Below, piece after piece: positions 23,230-34,512 of a stretch of 64,000 nucleotides of DNA. The notes beneath the pieces were generated by a model. The model was not told the origin of the DNA, made no database searches, and saw nothing but the letters and a program-made list of their open reading frames with translations. The stretch lies in contig JAINUG010000109.1 of assembly GCA_029706075.1 (NCBI GenBank), positions 2,865,501 through 2,929,500 of the forward strand, given 5' to 3'. Position 1 is the first letter of the stretch. The number at the start of each line of letters is the position of its first letter. The position numbers and the translations under genes were made by a program. Origin of the DNA: Aldrovandia affinis (taxonomy: Eukaryota > Chordata > Actinopteri > Notacanthiformes > Halosauridae).

Positions 23230-24357
23230 GTGGACGGGGTTCCGCTAGGGGAGCAACTGAGCGTGGCCCAAAGACAGGAGCTACGGGAGCTGCTGGGCCG
23301 CCATCGAGATGTCTTCTCGATAGACCCGTGAGAGACCGACGTCATCGAACACCACATCGTCACTCCCCCGGGAGTCAAGGTAACACAGCGGCCATACCGC
23401 ATTCCAGAGGCGCGGCGTGAAGCGGTGCACCACGAAGTGCAGGCGATGTTGGCAGCCGGGATCATAGAGGAGTCCCGTAGTGAGTGGTGCAGCCCCATAG
23501 TCCTGGTCCCCAAGCCTGATGGAACCATCAGGTTCTGCAATGATTTTAGGAAACTGAATGAGGTTTCAAAATTTGATGCGTACCCCATGCCTAGGGTGGA
23601 TGAGCTGATCGAGCGGCGCGGGACAGCTCGATACATCAGCACGCTGGACCTGACGAAGGGGTACTGGCAGATGCCCCTGACAAGGGAATCCAGGGAGAAG
23701 ATGGCGTTTGCTACCCCGGATGGCCTATATCAGTACAGAAAACTGCCATTCGGGTTGCACGGGGCCCCTCCCACGTTCCAGCGGATGATGGATCAGATAC
23801 TGCGGCCCCATCGACAGTATGCCGCCGCATACCTGGACGACATCGTCATCCATGGTGAAGACTGGGGAACCCATCTCAGGCAGATACAGGAGGTGCTGCA
23901 TGCACTAAGAGGGGCGGGGCTGACAGCAAACCCCCAGAAGTGCCACCTTGGGCTACAGGAGGCAGAGTACCTGGGCTACACCATTGGCCGAGGGTTGGTC
24001 AAGCCCTAAGCGGCCAGGATCGACTCGATTCGGAATTGGCCCCACCCCATGACACAGAAACAGGTGCGTACATTCATCGGGCTGGCCATTTATTACAGGC
24101 GATTTATCCCCAACTTTGCCTCCCTGGCTAGCCCGTTGACCGACCTGACCAGAAAAAAGTTGCTGCAACAGGTGGAGTGGACCAAGACCGAGGAGACCAC
24201 ATTCCAGCACCTCAAGGCAGTGCTCTGTTCCGGACCGGTACTGGTCACTCCGAACTTTCAAAAGCCCCTGCTGGTTCAGACAGATGCGTCCGAGACTGGA
24301 ATCGGGGCGGTCCTGTCTCAAGTACAGGGGGGTGAAGAACACCCTATGATCTATTAG
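23230..24357 (+). pseudogene. Ty3/Gypsy reverse transcriptase and start of RNase H
   Basis: It is in the same frame as the integrase remnant, broken only by TGA at 23329-23331 and TAA at 24007-24009. Motifs in order: VPKPDGTIRFCNDFRKLNE, STLDLTKGYWQMPL (first catalytic Asp), LPFGLHGAPPTFQRMMD, AAAYLDDIVIHG (YLDD catalytic pair, near 23826-23850), and a connection with VRTFIGLAIYYRRFIPNF. RNase H then begins with LLVQTDASETGIGAVLSQ and stops at HPMIY, where a deletion starts. Both stops fit C-to-T changes (CGA to TGA, CAA to TAA), suggesting decay by point mutation of a once intact frame. Confidence 0.93.
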
Positions 24358-24540
24358 GACGAAAATTCACATTGGTAACAGATCATGCCCCGTTGGTGTG
24401 GATGTCAAAGAACCGCGAGAGTAACGTGAGGGTAACCCGCTGGTTTCTGTCCTTACAACCTTTTAATTTTTATGTGCTCCACAGGTCCGGCGCCAACCAT
24501 GGCAACGCGGACGCCCTCTCACGGAGAGAAGCCCTGTGGT
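24358..24540 (+). pseudogene. RNase H C-terminal part after an internal deletion
   Basis: After a short deletion the frame changes and resumes with LGRKFTLVTDHAPLVWM, which carries a conserved RNase H Asp, and ends HRSGANHGNADALSR. The junction falls at a small TAT/TTA overlap. Roughly 30 residues of RNase H are missing compared with relatives. No integrase follows. Confidence 0.85.
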
Positions 24541-24570
24541 GCCAGGCCGCTCCCCCTTCCGGGTTGGAGC

Positions 24571-24584
24571 TGAGGGGGAAGGTG
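24571..24584 (+). other. Polypurine tract
   Basis: TGAGGGGGAAGGTG lies immediately upstream of the 3' LTR, the expected place for the plus-strand primer. Confidence 0.75.
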
Positions 24585-25176
24585 TGTAGCGCCCGAGTAG
24601 GCGTGTGCTATGGCGTCATTGTGGAGGGGAAATACCTCTCCGCCGCTGGCTCCACCCCCACGCAGAATTGGGAACCCTGGGACTAATTCCCCAGCTGAAG
24701 TGCATAAGCGCGATTACGAATTGTTAAAAGGTGCGCTTTCACACAGGTGCGGAGTTGGGAGTAGGTAAGAGATTGGGTGGGCAAGAGTTTGGCGAGAGAG
24801 AGAGAGAAAGAGAAAGAGTTTTGTTGGAGAGAAAAGAGCGCGTGTTGAATTAACACCGCTTTGTTCTTTTGAAAGTTTGTTTGTGATTATTATTTTGTGG
24901 CAATCGGACGGATTACTTTTGGATAAACGACAACGGATTGGACGACGACGACAAAGGATTTACCCCGGAACAGACAATGACAGCGGAATTGGATCACGGA
25001 AAATACAACAACAAGAGCGAAAGTTTGTGGACATTGTTGAATTTTCAGTGACATTGTTTGCAGGCCGAATTTCCCTACTCGTTTTGCTTTTGAACTGTCT
25101 CCATTTTGCCGTTGTTCATTGATTACGTTATCGATTATTGGCGGAGTGGAAACCCCACACCCTTGGTTGCGCTACA
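24585..25176 (+). repeat. 3' LTR (592 bp)
   Basis: Begins TGTAGCG and ends CGCTACA. It matches the 5' LTR with scattered substitutions and lacks about 45 bp around 25077, the block that holds AATAAA in the 5' copy. Confidence 0.93.
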
Positions 25177-25199
25177 ACATAAACACTCCACTCCCTTGC

Positions 25200-25345
25200 T
25201 TTCTCCCTCTCACATACACCACGCACCTGCACACACACCTCTCTCCTTCTCACATGGACCACAAACCTGCACACACATACATACACTTCTCCCTTTCTGG
25301 CACACACCACACACCTGCACACACACACCCACACACCTGTCTCCT

Positions 25346-25429
<84 letters not shown>

Positions 25430-25450
25430 CACACCCCTCTCTCTATACAA
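25200..25450. repeat. CA-rich region with (CA)n core
   Basis: A perfect CA run at about 25354-25421, preceded by imperfect repeats of about 60 bp with CACCTGCACACACACCTCTC-like words. Open frames here are repeat artefacts. Confidence 0.93.
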
Positions 25451-27769
25451 ACATTGTGATACATACATACATGTACATACTGTACAAATATAATATTATT
25501 TACATATCCAATCTCCACGCCCACTCCCCCTGCAGATCTGAATAATAATAATGATAATAATATAAAACATGTGATGGCCATAACTAGGCAATAAACCATT
25601 TTACTGAAGACACTTCCAATTTTGCATAGCCATCAAGGCACAGCCTTGCATAAGACAAAAACAAGAACAGGCCATTCTAACTTGGTTTGGAATTAAAAAG
25701 TGTAAGTTTTGTTGTGATTACAAGTTTTGTTGTTGTTGTTGTTGTTGTTGTTGTTTCCAGGTTTGGGAAACTTTTAAATGACACGATGTAGTTCCCCTTT
25801 TGTTCTCTCTGGAGCAGGAAGGTCCTGATGCAAGATGCGGGTGGCTCACTTATAACTGGAGCTGGATGTGCTGTTAAAAGTAAAAATAAACGTGTTGCTT
25901 GTTCTCCCAGAGGCTCTGACGAACATTGGCTCCCCCTTATAAGGAATATTGGATTGAACGTGATCGGCAACAGAGGGGGGAAAAACAGTGTCCTTCTGCT
26001 CGCTCTGATGAGTCAGCGCCATGCTCCGATAGCAGAGAGGCCTTCTGCAGCGCAACGTCAAGAGCCAATCGAAAAGCACAACAACCACCAGCTGACCAAC
26101 CATGGCCATCTGACCGTTTCAGTGCCTCAGCGAAGATACATGAAGATACACGAGAAACTCGAATAAGAGGCAAAATTATGGTTTGAATGACTCTTCAAAT
26201 CAAATGAGACCAAATCAAGTTAGAGCATGTATACCTTATATACAAGAGTGTACAGCATGCATGATGCCTATTATAAGCATAGTTCAAAATACTACAAGAC
26301 ATAAGCAAAAGGCACTACTTTGTTGAGAGCCTGATTAATGTATGAATGTATGAAATAAGTTAGTGCTAGTATAGGACTGCAAGTATTCATATTCTCTGGT
26401 TAGGACTATCCCAAAGTTATATATACACATTCATCCATAAAATAAAAGCATTCAATGCGTGCAAGCAGGCTTAATTTATTTCAACACACTGTGCAAAACC
26501 AAATATGCATGCTGCAAGATTTTAGATTATTCACTGTTTTATTTTTATGCAGTCTCCACCTTTCACTGACATCAAACAATGCAAAGGAGCCAGGATTAGT
26601 CAACGCATAAAATATTATGTAACATATATTTTTGAAAAGATCAGCTTCTATATCTTCCCATTGTTGTTTTTGGATGGAAAAAATCATACTGATTGGATAA
26701 CACTGGTGCATCTCAAAATAAACAACACCCCTTCCAGAAGGGACACAGACTTTATAGTTTCTACAAAGAGTGCAAAGTTCAATCAAGCTCAGTGGACATC
26801 AGGCTTCGTACTGTTCCCATCCGTCGACTGTCTTATCTGGTGGACCAATAGATGGCCTGTTCTCCATAATGGCCACACAAACGCTTTAATGAGGTAACAA
26901 TAATGTTGCTCTTTGAAAAATGTCATGCCTCTGTGCCATGCTGCATTTTTATTTATGAACATGGAAATTATGTAATCGACTGTCTTTCCCTCTCTATGCT
27001 GGAAAATGTTGGCGGACTCCCAGCTTCTGTTAAACGTGGATGCACATGAAGATGAACACCGCTTCTTGTCTTGAGGGGAAAAACATGCTCACGCATTGAT
27101 CAGTTCTGCGGGGAAACCTTTTACCCTGAACAATACATTACTGCCTATTAAAGCAGCAACCTTTTGGCATTTATGTCTGTTTCGCTGTGAGCTGTGAGCA
27201 TCCAAATGGCAAATATAATGGGAGTCAATTGTCAATTAATTCACAAAGACAAACTACACACCATCAGCAAAGCCATGTGGATGGATCGACAAGACATATA
27301 GTAAGTATTACATCATGAAATTATGGATTTTGGTCCATGATTTTTAAAGAGTGCCCCATTAATCTCTGGGGCTATTACTTAATAAATAATAACTTATAAT
27401 ATGTTCCTCTCAGGTAATACCCCCCTAGCCTTGGTGACATTTGGGGGATTATGTTATTACTCTCTCATAGGACAGTACATTTACTTTTTGTGAGGTAAAA
27501 GAGAGAGTTGCATTTCTCTTATAGATTTACACAATATGATGGTCATTCTTATTGTTTTAAGACACCTTTTTACTCAATTTTAACTGAACATATAACAAAA
27601 CCACCTATCTTTAGGAGTTTGACATTCAAGGAATGAAAGACAGGAACCTGCCTTATCAGCTTTGGTGGTATGCCGAACAGAGGGATGGTTTTACTAAGGC
27701 ACAAGAGACCGGCACAAATGTGCACAGAAGGAATGGGCCACAGGGGGTGCTCCTGAACGGAGCAGCTGG
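25451..27769. other. No gene seen; includes (TTG)n at 25728-25755
   Basis: Contains a TTG run of about nine units. The remainder is unique-looking, with an open frame at 25828-26166 that shows no family. No mobile-element ends are recognised. Confidence 0.45.
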
Positions 27770-27774
27770 CTGAG

Positions 27775-27990
27775 GACCGTTTGTGTGGTGCAGTGGTACA
27801 TGATTTGTTTGGCGCTTTTAACCAGTACATAGTCACAAAGCAGTTTTACAGTGTATGGAGCCTTAACACCTCTGCTCCCCCCAGGCCAAGGGCACGCCAA
27901 GGGCAACAGTGGCAAGGAAAAACTCCCTGAAGGGCACAGGAAGGAAGAAACCTTGAGAGGAACCAGACTCTTCTGGCTGGCAATTAGGGA
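27775..27990 (+). repeat. Dispersed repeat with CAAAGCAGTTTTACA and AGGAAAAACTCCCTGA words
   Basis: Contains GTGTGGTGCAGTGG, CACAAAGCAGTTTTACAG, GCAACAGTGGCAAGGAAAAA, CTCCCTGAAGG and CCTTGAGAGGAACCAGACTC in the order I know from a very common fish interspersed repeat. No coding capacity. Confidence 0.55.
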
Positions 27991-30364
27991 AGATTAGGGA
28001 AGAAAATAAAGAAACAAAGAAACAGGCAACAAAAAAGTTCAACCTGCATAATGTGCAGTTTTGAAAAAGAACTGCAAAAGTTTGGTCTATGCAATACGCA
28101 GTGTAAGCTTGAGAAGAGGATAAATTGGTTCTTTGCTTCGTGAATTATTATTTAATTTTAAATAATATGGGGTTGGAAGCCTGAGGCATGTACTTTTGTC
28201 AAATGTGTTACTATGGAAATGTGTGTAGAGTCTATACACAGTGTTTTCTTGAGTTTGGTGTTAAGTATAAACAGTATTGTAGAGGCCCTGAATCATTTAG
28301 CCAAATTAACTTTAAAACACTCTCAGAACTTCAATAGAGTCATTGTTATCTGTAGACCAATTACAGTATATAATATATAAAGCAAAATGTAAGCATTACA
28401 CTTGTAATTTTATGATTACCCAGTGGATGCATATGATTATACAGTATCTAATGTTAGGTGCCCAGCAATAATACTTATAACTATTTAATAGAATTCAGAG
28501 TGCTGAAATCAAAATAAATCAAAACACCTCACACACTGATGGAGCCCCTCCACAGCGAGTGAAATTTGTAATAAAAAAAAATTAAAAAAATCATCCAAGT
28601 ATGTTGTCATTAACTATCACAATAATGACATTTAATTGGGAAGATTATGTTAAAAAAATCTGTCCTTTTATTTCTCAACCACAGAATGATATGAATGTGC
28701 CCTCAGGCTATCAATATTAATTATTGTTAATATATTTAGTGTTCTGCTCTTTCTGTTTGCGAGGTGCTGCATTTTTGTTTGCTTGCTGTTACTCGTCTGA
28801 AGTTTAAAATATGTTATTATAACACTTCACCTGAGCCCTTTCAAATATTTTAATTTCCATGTGCTCGTATGTAAAATCTAAAATATATAGTATTTGTCAT
28901 GGAAATATTAACAGACATTGGTCAGCATTCCTCTGTATTCCAGTTAGTCATGGCTCTTCAACACACTGAAGGTAGACAATGCCCACAGACACTGATCCAG
29001 GATCAGGTAATCCCTGAGCTCTCCCTGACAACCTCTCCCTGACAACCATTTGTCAGGGAGAGATGCGCGATGACTTTGCCTATGAGGTCACGGCTCACAA
29101 GGGTGACCAACTGACCCAGAAACAGGAAGTGGTGAAGGTTGACATTAATGGTGAGGAAGTGAGGAGAGTCTGTGGTTTTTCCTCAACAATAGAATCTTTA
29201 CTGTGGACAAGGAATTGAATGGCACGTAATGAGTTACAGCCCCAATTAACTGGTGAGGTATTATATCGGAGTTTAATCTCACAGCTAGAAGAAGATTTTT
29301 CAAAGAGGTTGCTATTATTGTTCACTGCAAGGGGCTTTAACTGAATTAGCAAAGCCACTATTTAAAATATGTTTCTCCAAGAACAGTCTACATGCAAGTT
29401 ATAATCCTAATAAGTATAATTAAGTACAGAAAAAACTATGTACTTTTACTAAAATATCAATGCACAGCCAGGGACACATTTTTTGTTAAATTGAGGCATT
29501 GAGAATATTAAGCATTCTGATAACATATGCACAAGAAAATGCAGAGGGAGGCCAAGGCCATCCCCAATGCAAATACACTCCGTGAAAATAAATTGTGTTT
29601 AATTACAAAAGCCAGTCTGTCAAATATCATCTCACTCCAATGTAATCAACTAGCTCTATCACATTCAAGTTTAATCTTAGTAAGCCACTGCAAACACCAT
29701 ATTAATCCCTTACTGAATAAAGCCATCAAGGTCAGGAGAAATGGATTGCAAAATAAAAATAGAATATTACAAAGGTCATATATATATATATATTATAATA
29801 AAGATCATTCTAAGGTTATGACATGTTCTGCAAATAATTTGGCTCTTCCTTCCCCCCCACAATGAAGAACATAAGAGAAGATATTATGTGCACTGTTGAT
29901 GATCGGTGCAATTTAGTTGAAATGCAAAATAAATGCAATGTTTTTTAAAATAGACTTATTTAAATAAAAATACATTTAAACTTTATTTTGAAGGCTATGC
30001 AGATTTGTTACATCTTTGTAAGCTTTTTGCTTTCCATTATCATAAATGAACTGCACACTGGATCAATTATATGTTTTTATAATTGTGTGAATATTAATCA
30101 GTCTCAAAGAGTGCTGACATTCTCAGTTTATCAAAAATAAAAAAAGAACAGTACAGTGTTGGAAATAATTTATTGCTTCAAAATGCTTTCACCATTTCAT
30201 TTAGGGGCAGCAGTGTCCAATACCAGATAGTGTTTAATCAGCCGAAGACACAGACAGCTGAGGAGGAATAATTTCTGCTTACGTTCTGCAGTCCGTACTG
30301 TAGCCTCTGCCAGTGGAGTCTGAGAAACCCAGGATGAGGATGCCAGATTAAAATATATATGGTA

Positions 30365-30390
<26 letters not shown>
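27991..30390. other. No gene seen; hairpin and AT repeats
   Basis: AT-rich, unique-looking sequence. A perfect 13 bp hairpin sits at 29033-29062 and short AT runs near 29778 and 30338-30398. Confidence 0.45.
29033..29062. repeat. Perfect 13 bp hairpin
   Basis: CTCTCCCTGACAA, a four-base loop CCAT, then TTGTCAGGGAGAG. The left stem word also occurs once more directly, just upstream at about 29019. This is visible from the sequence; no function is implied. Confidence 0.9.
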
Positions 30391-30398
<8 letters not shown>

Positions 30399-30401
<3 letters not shown>

Positions 30402-30472
30402 TAACTGCCAAAATAAAGCAAACACAAACATAAAGTGTCTTAACAGGGCGTTGGGCCACCATGCCTATCAGA
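30399..30472 (+). mobile_element. Tc1-like family A, solo left end
   Basis: AGGTAACTGCCAAAATAAAG followed by AAAGTGTCTTAACAGGGCGT and TTGGGCCACC, the same order as at 5916-5980. It abuts an AT microsatellite on the left and Gypsy integrase sequence on the right. Confidence 0.75.
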
Positions 30473-30483
30473 TGGATGGTCCT

Positions 30484-31200
30484 TAAGTCATCTGGGAGCT
30501 GCTAAATTGGAGGCAGCCCTGCTCCAGGGATTATACTGCCTGGGACTGAGTGCGGGACTGGACCAGTGAGTGTGGCCAGTGTGCCATCTTGAAGGCTGGA
30601 CCCAAAGGGAGAGCTTCCCTCATCCCCCTCTCCACCTCTTACCCATTGGAGGTCGTCACCTTGGACTATCTGTCACTGGGCCGCCCCAGGAATTGTTACC
30701 CCTACCTGCTGGTGCTGACAGACCTGTTTTCCCAGTATGGGTGGGCAGTCCTTGTGAAGGACCAGAAAATGGTGTGAGCAATGTGGGAGACAGTGGTCTA
30801 TCAGTGGAGCTCTCCAGAGAGGTTTTTGAGTCCTCCTTAGGAGGTGGCGAGGAGGAGCAGTCTGTGTTGACAGGGTGCTATGCCCGGTTCCCGGTGGAAG
30901 TGACTCTGGGGGGTACCCCCTCCTACACAGAGGTGGAAGCTCGAGGGGTGGTGGACCACCTTCAGGTACAATCAGGTGCAGGAGTGGGTTGGGTGCTTGC
31001 AGCAGGACAAACAACAATATGATCAATGCGCATGGGATATTCCACTGAGAAGTAGGAAATGTGCTGTGCAGAGTGCAGTGCGTATAGGTGGGTTAAGTGG
31101 GTTGCCGACCGGGGTCTGACTGTGGTGAAGCTGACTTGCCCTGCTTCTACGGCTCATGGACATCACCTGCTACAGGGGGAGAGTTAGTGCTGTAGGGCAA
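30484..31200 (+). pseudogene. Ty3/Gypsy-like integrase remnant
   Basis: A frame near 30484 gives GAAKLEAALLQGLYCLGLS, part of the integrase zinc-binding region. A second frame from 30550 gives RDWTSECGQCAILKAGPKG (the Cys pair), VVTLDYLSLG (first catalytic Asp area) and LLVLTDLFSQYGWAV. After KDQKM the similarity fades, and the tail to about 31200 is only loosely element-like. No LTR was found nearby. It is an orphan fragment, unrelated in position to the element at 21-25 kb. Confidence 0.7.
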
Positions 31201-31399
31201 ACCAAGGGGATCGGGATCAGGGTGCAAGCAAACTGTCTGTCTTAATGCATTTTTAAAATTTTACTTACCTGTCTGCATGCTGTTTAGGTCACGCTGTGGA
31301 TGGAATCCTGAATTACAAAGGAAAGGGAATCTTAGTGGAGGGTAGCTGGGGTTTGTCCTGCACCTGACACAGACAGGACCACATACACTGAAAAATGTA

Positions 31400-31460
31400 T
31401 GCAGTCAGTACTTTAAGTCGCTTTGGATAAAAGCGTCTGCTAAATGACATATGCTATGCT
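31400..31460 (+). mobile_element. L2-type tail fragment
   Basis: TAAGTCGCTTTGGATAAAAG then CGTCTGCTAAATGACA, the terminal word shared by the L2 copies and SINEs of this window. No body precedes it. Confidence 0.7.
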
Positions 31461-31699
31461 ACATTAATTATGGAGTAATGAATCCTGGATATTGGAGGGA
31501 TAGTCAGCACAGTGCATGTCTAACAAAATGAGTTAGGTCTATGCACATTATTTTAATTAATAATGATATTAAAACAATCAAACAAACTGAACTCCCTATT
31601 GAACTGATTTGTTAAAGTCTGAAACCACAGCATAATAATCCTTCCTTACAATCATTAATACAAAAAACAATGTGTAATTTGAATGTACAGGGATAACCT
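31461..31699. other. No gene seen
   Basis: AT-rich spacer between two L2-type fragments; nothing recognised. Confidence 0.4.
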
Positions 31700-32556
31700 A
31701 CATTTACATTTTATATTTTAAGCATTTAGCATATGCTCTTATCCAGAGCGACTTACAAGATGTGCATTAATACATGGTAAGATCAATCATTGTTCGTGCA
31801 AGAGATCACTGCAGTAATACAGCAATAGACATCATATCTGCATGCATGCAGCTGCATACCATACCTGTAACACCGGGAAAGAAAAGGTAACAGATATTAT
31901 TATTTTATTATTTTATTATTTTATTATTTTATTATTTTATTATTTTATTATTTTATTTAATGAATTAATTCATTTAATTAAATTATTTTTGGGACAGTTT
32001 TAAACATAGATACATATTCCGAAGATAGGTATTAAGCATGTCAGCAGTGGTGATGACAATTAGTTAAATGTACAGCTTTCAATGGTAGTGGAGTCTGAAG
32101 AGGTGGGTTTTGAGTCTCTTGTGTAAAATGGACAGTTATTTTGCGGTTCTGACCGAGCACAGAAGATCATTCCACCACTGAGGGATCAGGACAAAGAAGA
32201 GGCGAGACTACGAGGAGCAGGTGCCTAGGGCCCAGAGGGAAGGGACAGTCAGTTTGCCAGAGGAGGCAGAGCGGAGGGGTCTGGCTGGGGTGCAGGGTGT
32301 GATGAGTGTCTGGAGGTAGGAGGGAGCAGTTCCTCTAGCAGCTTGATAAGCCAGCACTAGTGATTTAAATTTGATGCGTGCTGTGATAGGGAGCCAGTGC
32401 TGAGAGGTGAGTAGTGGGGTGACATGCGTGAAGTTTGGTTAGTTGAACACTAGCCGTGCGGCAGCATTCTGCACCAGTTGCAGTGGCTTGATGGCACAGG
32501 CCAGTAAGCCTGCCAGCAGGGAATTTCAGTAGTTGTGCATGTTGCCTAATGTATCT
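31700..32556 (-). mobile_element. L2-type LINE, 5'-truncated 3' end
   Basis: Read on the minus strand it matches the L2 copy at 36.3-37.05 kb: AATTCCCTGCTGGCAGGC, GCCTGTGCCATCAAGCCA, the CAGAATGCTGC block, the GTATGGTATGCAGCTGC block and the terminal GTCGCTCTGGATAAGAGCAT-like tail. It keeps only the last part of ORF2 plus the 3' untranslated region. An 8 bp ATTATTTT repeat (about 31894-31958) interrupts the untranslated region. Confidence 0.85.
31894..31958. repeat. (ATTATTTT)n microsatellite
   Basis: About eight units of an 8 bp repeat inside the 3' region of the truncated L2. Confidence 0.9.
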
Positions 32557-33335
32557 TGCCGTTAATGATGGAAAGACAAACCATGTGTGGTTTGTTTCTG
32601 GTACATTCAAACTGATTCAACAGATTGATATCACATTTTATTTAGGATGTTGACAAGAAAGGAGAGCAGAAAAGTGCATTATAGTAAATTGCTGAGACAA
32701 AGGGAATCTTAGGCACTTAAATGAACAAATAACACACCTCTCAGCAGAAAATGAGATACTAAAAATCATTCTGACTTGAGAGGGTTGGTCTTTTTCAACA
32801 CACCTTCAATACCTACAGACCCCCAGAGCTTGGATTGACCTCAGCCGCAGCCAAAGAAGCAGGCACCCAGAAGAGAATCGGATTCTTTCAAATTCCCCTC
32901 TAATCCATAAAAATATTCAACTTGACCTTAAAATCCCTGAATATGTTTTTAAAATATCATTTATTTTCCTTTAAGCCTTTCTGATCCATTGTCATCTATG
33001 GGGGTAGAGGTGGGGGTGGGGTAGGAGGTACTAATTTCTTTAGGAACTATTTTCAGAGTCTTATGTAAAAGGGAAAATATGATGTCAGCAGTCCTGGGTT
33101 TATCTCTGTGTCCCATGGTGTATATTAGTTGAAGAGCAACCGTTCAGTGGGGGTGGCAGGGGGGGTGGGGAGGGCTGTGTGTTGGGGGGGGCTCACAAAC
33201 AGAAAAACTCAACAGGGAAAAAATCTGGTAGGTTATTTATTTTCTAGTTTATAGCTGGCTGAGATGGTTCTCTCTCAAGGTTATCTATTTGTCTGCTTCA
33301 GGCTCCCTGAAAATGCAAGACTGTGCCCTAGAACT
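32557..33335. other. No gene seen
   Basis: Unique-looking sequence with G-rich runs near 33000-33030 and 33145-33190. Confidence 0.45.
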
Positions 33336-33790
33336 GGGCCCTAGTAGGTCTGTGCTCAGGAGCTGCAGATCTGTGTCCTGGGCTGTAGGTCTGTGCCCAG
33401 GTCATGTTTGTCTGTACTTTAGAGCTGAAGATATGTGCCCTGGGTCTGCAAGTCTGTGCCCTAGAGTTGATAGTCTGTGACCTGAGATGCAGTTCTGTGT
33501 CTTGGAGCTGTAGGTCTGTACCTTGGGTTTGTAAATATATGCCCTGGGTTCTGTAGGTCTGTGCCCTGGTTCTGCAGGTCTGTGCCCTGGGTTTGTAAAT
33601 ATATGCCCTGGGTTCTGTAGGTCTGTGCCCTGGTTCTGCAGGTCTGTGCCCTGGTTCTGTAGGTCTGTGCCCTGGAGCTGCAGGTTTATGCTCTGGTTCT
33701 GTAGGTCTGTGCCCTGATCATGCTTGTCTGTACTTTATAGCTGTAGGTCTGTGTCCTGGTTCTGTAGGTCTGTGCCCTGGTTCTGCCCCA
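33336..33790. repeat. Minisatellite, about 21 bp unit
   Basis: Repeated GGTTCTGTAGGTCTGTGCCCT with variants such as GAGCTGCAGGTCTGTG and GGTTTGTAAATATATGCCCT. A longer block of about 60 bp (GGGTTTGTAAATATATGCCC onward) is itself duplicated near 33523 and 33590. No coding capacity. Confidence 0.9.
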
Positions 33791-34499
33791 ACTTCCAAAC
33801 CCAAACTTCAGCTCACCTCTGTCCAGGCTCATGTGACTCCGCCCTCCCTCCCTCTTTCATTCTCCACGTAGCCAGCGGACAGGCACCACAATGGCCCCAC
33901 CCGAGTGTTTAATCAAATCAAACTGACAGGGATAGGACTGCTTAGCCTCGCACCCATCCCTCCTCCAGGCCCGTAAATATTGATTACGGGTTAAAGGCAA
34001 TTAAAATAATGGAGAGAGGAGGCTGGAGGATACCGCCAAAGTATTCTTGGCATGGTGGACACTTACTGCCAAGGCCCAGTGAGTGAGTCTCTGATTTAAT
34101 GACCAGCTCAGTCTTACAGGAATAAAGCATTTAATATGCCTCCCTTTGATAATATACATTCTGTGGAGGAGAGTCTGCTCCACGGCGGAATCACACACAA
34201 AGGCCCAGGGCTGCATTTTTTAATGGAGACCAAAAAAAGCAAAGTGAGTCTTTAAGACAAAAGCCTCCCTGGACATTAAAAGCCAAAGCGATAATATAAA
34301 TAAGCAACGCTTAGCATTTAAATCACAACTTACCCAGCAGTACACACCATATGCTGTTTTGATGAAGAACAGACCGAATAATGGATAGATACTATCACAT
34401 AAGGTAATCTAGCATACACATGTCCACTTGTCAAGCTTTCATTCATCTATTACATGAACAATATGTTAGAATAAGAGTGTGAAATGTATGGAATTTTAA
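33791..34499. other. No gene seen; candidate conserved segment
   Basis: The stretch 33985-34225 is balanced in composition, free of recognisable repeats and unlike the surrounding transposons. It might be a conserved non-coding element, but this cannot be judged without alignment. Confidence 0.3.
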
Positions 34500-34512
34500 A
34501 TGATGCTGAGAT

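Larger units (their letters stand above)
21240..25176 (+). mobile_element. Gmr1-like Ty3/Gypsy LTR retrotransposon, internally deleted
   Basis: Two LTRs with TGTAGCG...CGCTACA ends enclose gag and pol remnants, and a 4 bp duplication ACAT flanks the element (21236-21239 and 25177-25180). The integrase C-terminal region lies upstream of reverse transcriptase and RNase H, and RNase H is followed directly by the polypurine tract and 3' LTR. That order is the defining trait of the Gmr1-like group of Ty3/Gypsy elements known from fish and other deuterostomes. At 3.9 kb it lacks the protease, the integrase core and part of RNase H. It cannot be autonomous. Confidence 0.92.

Noticed and set aside
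25828-26166. A 112-codon frame as a possible gene
   Set aside because: Overlapping open frames exist in several registers and none resembles a known family.
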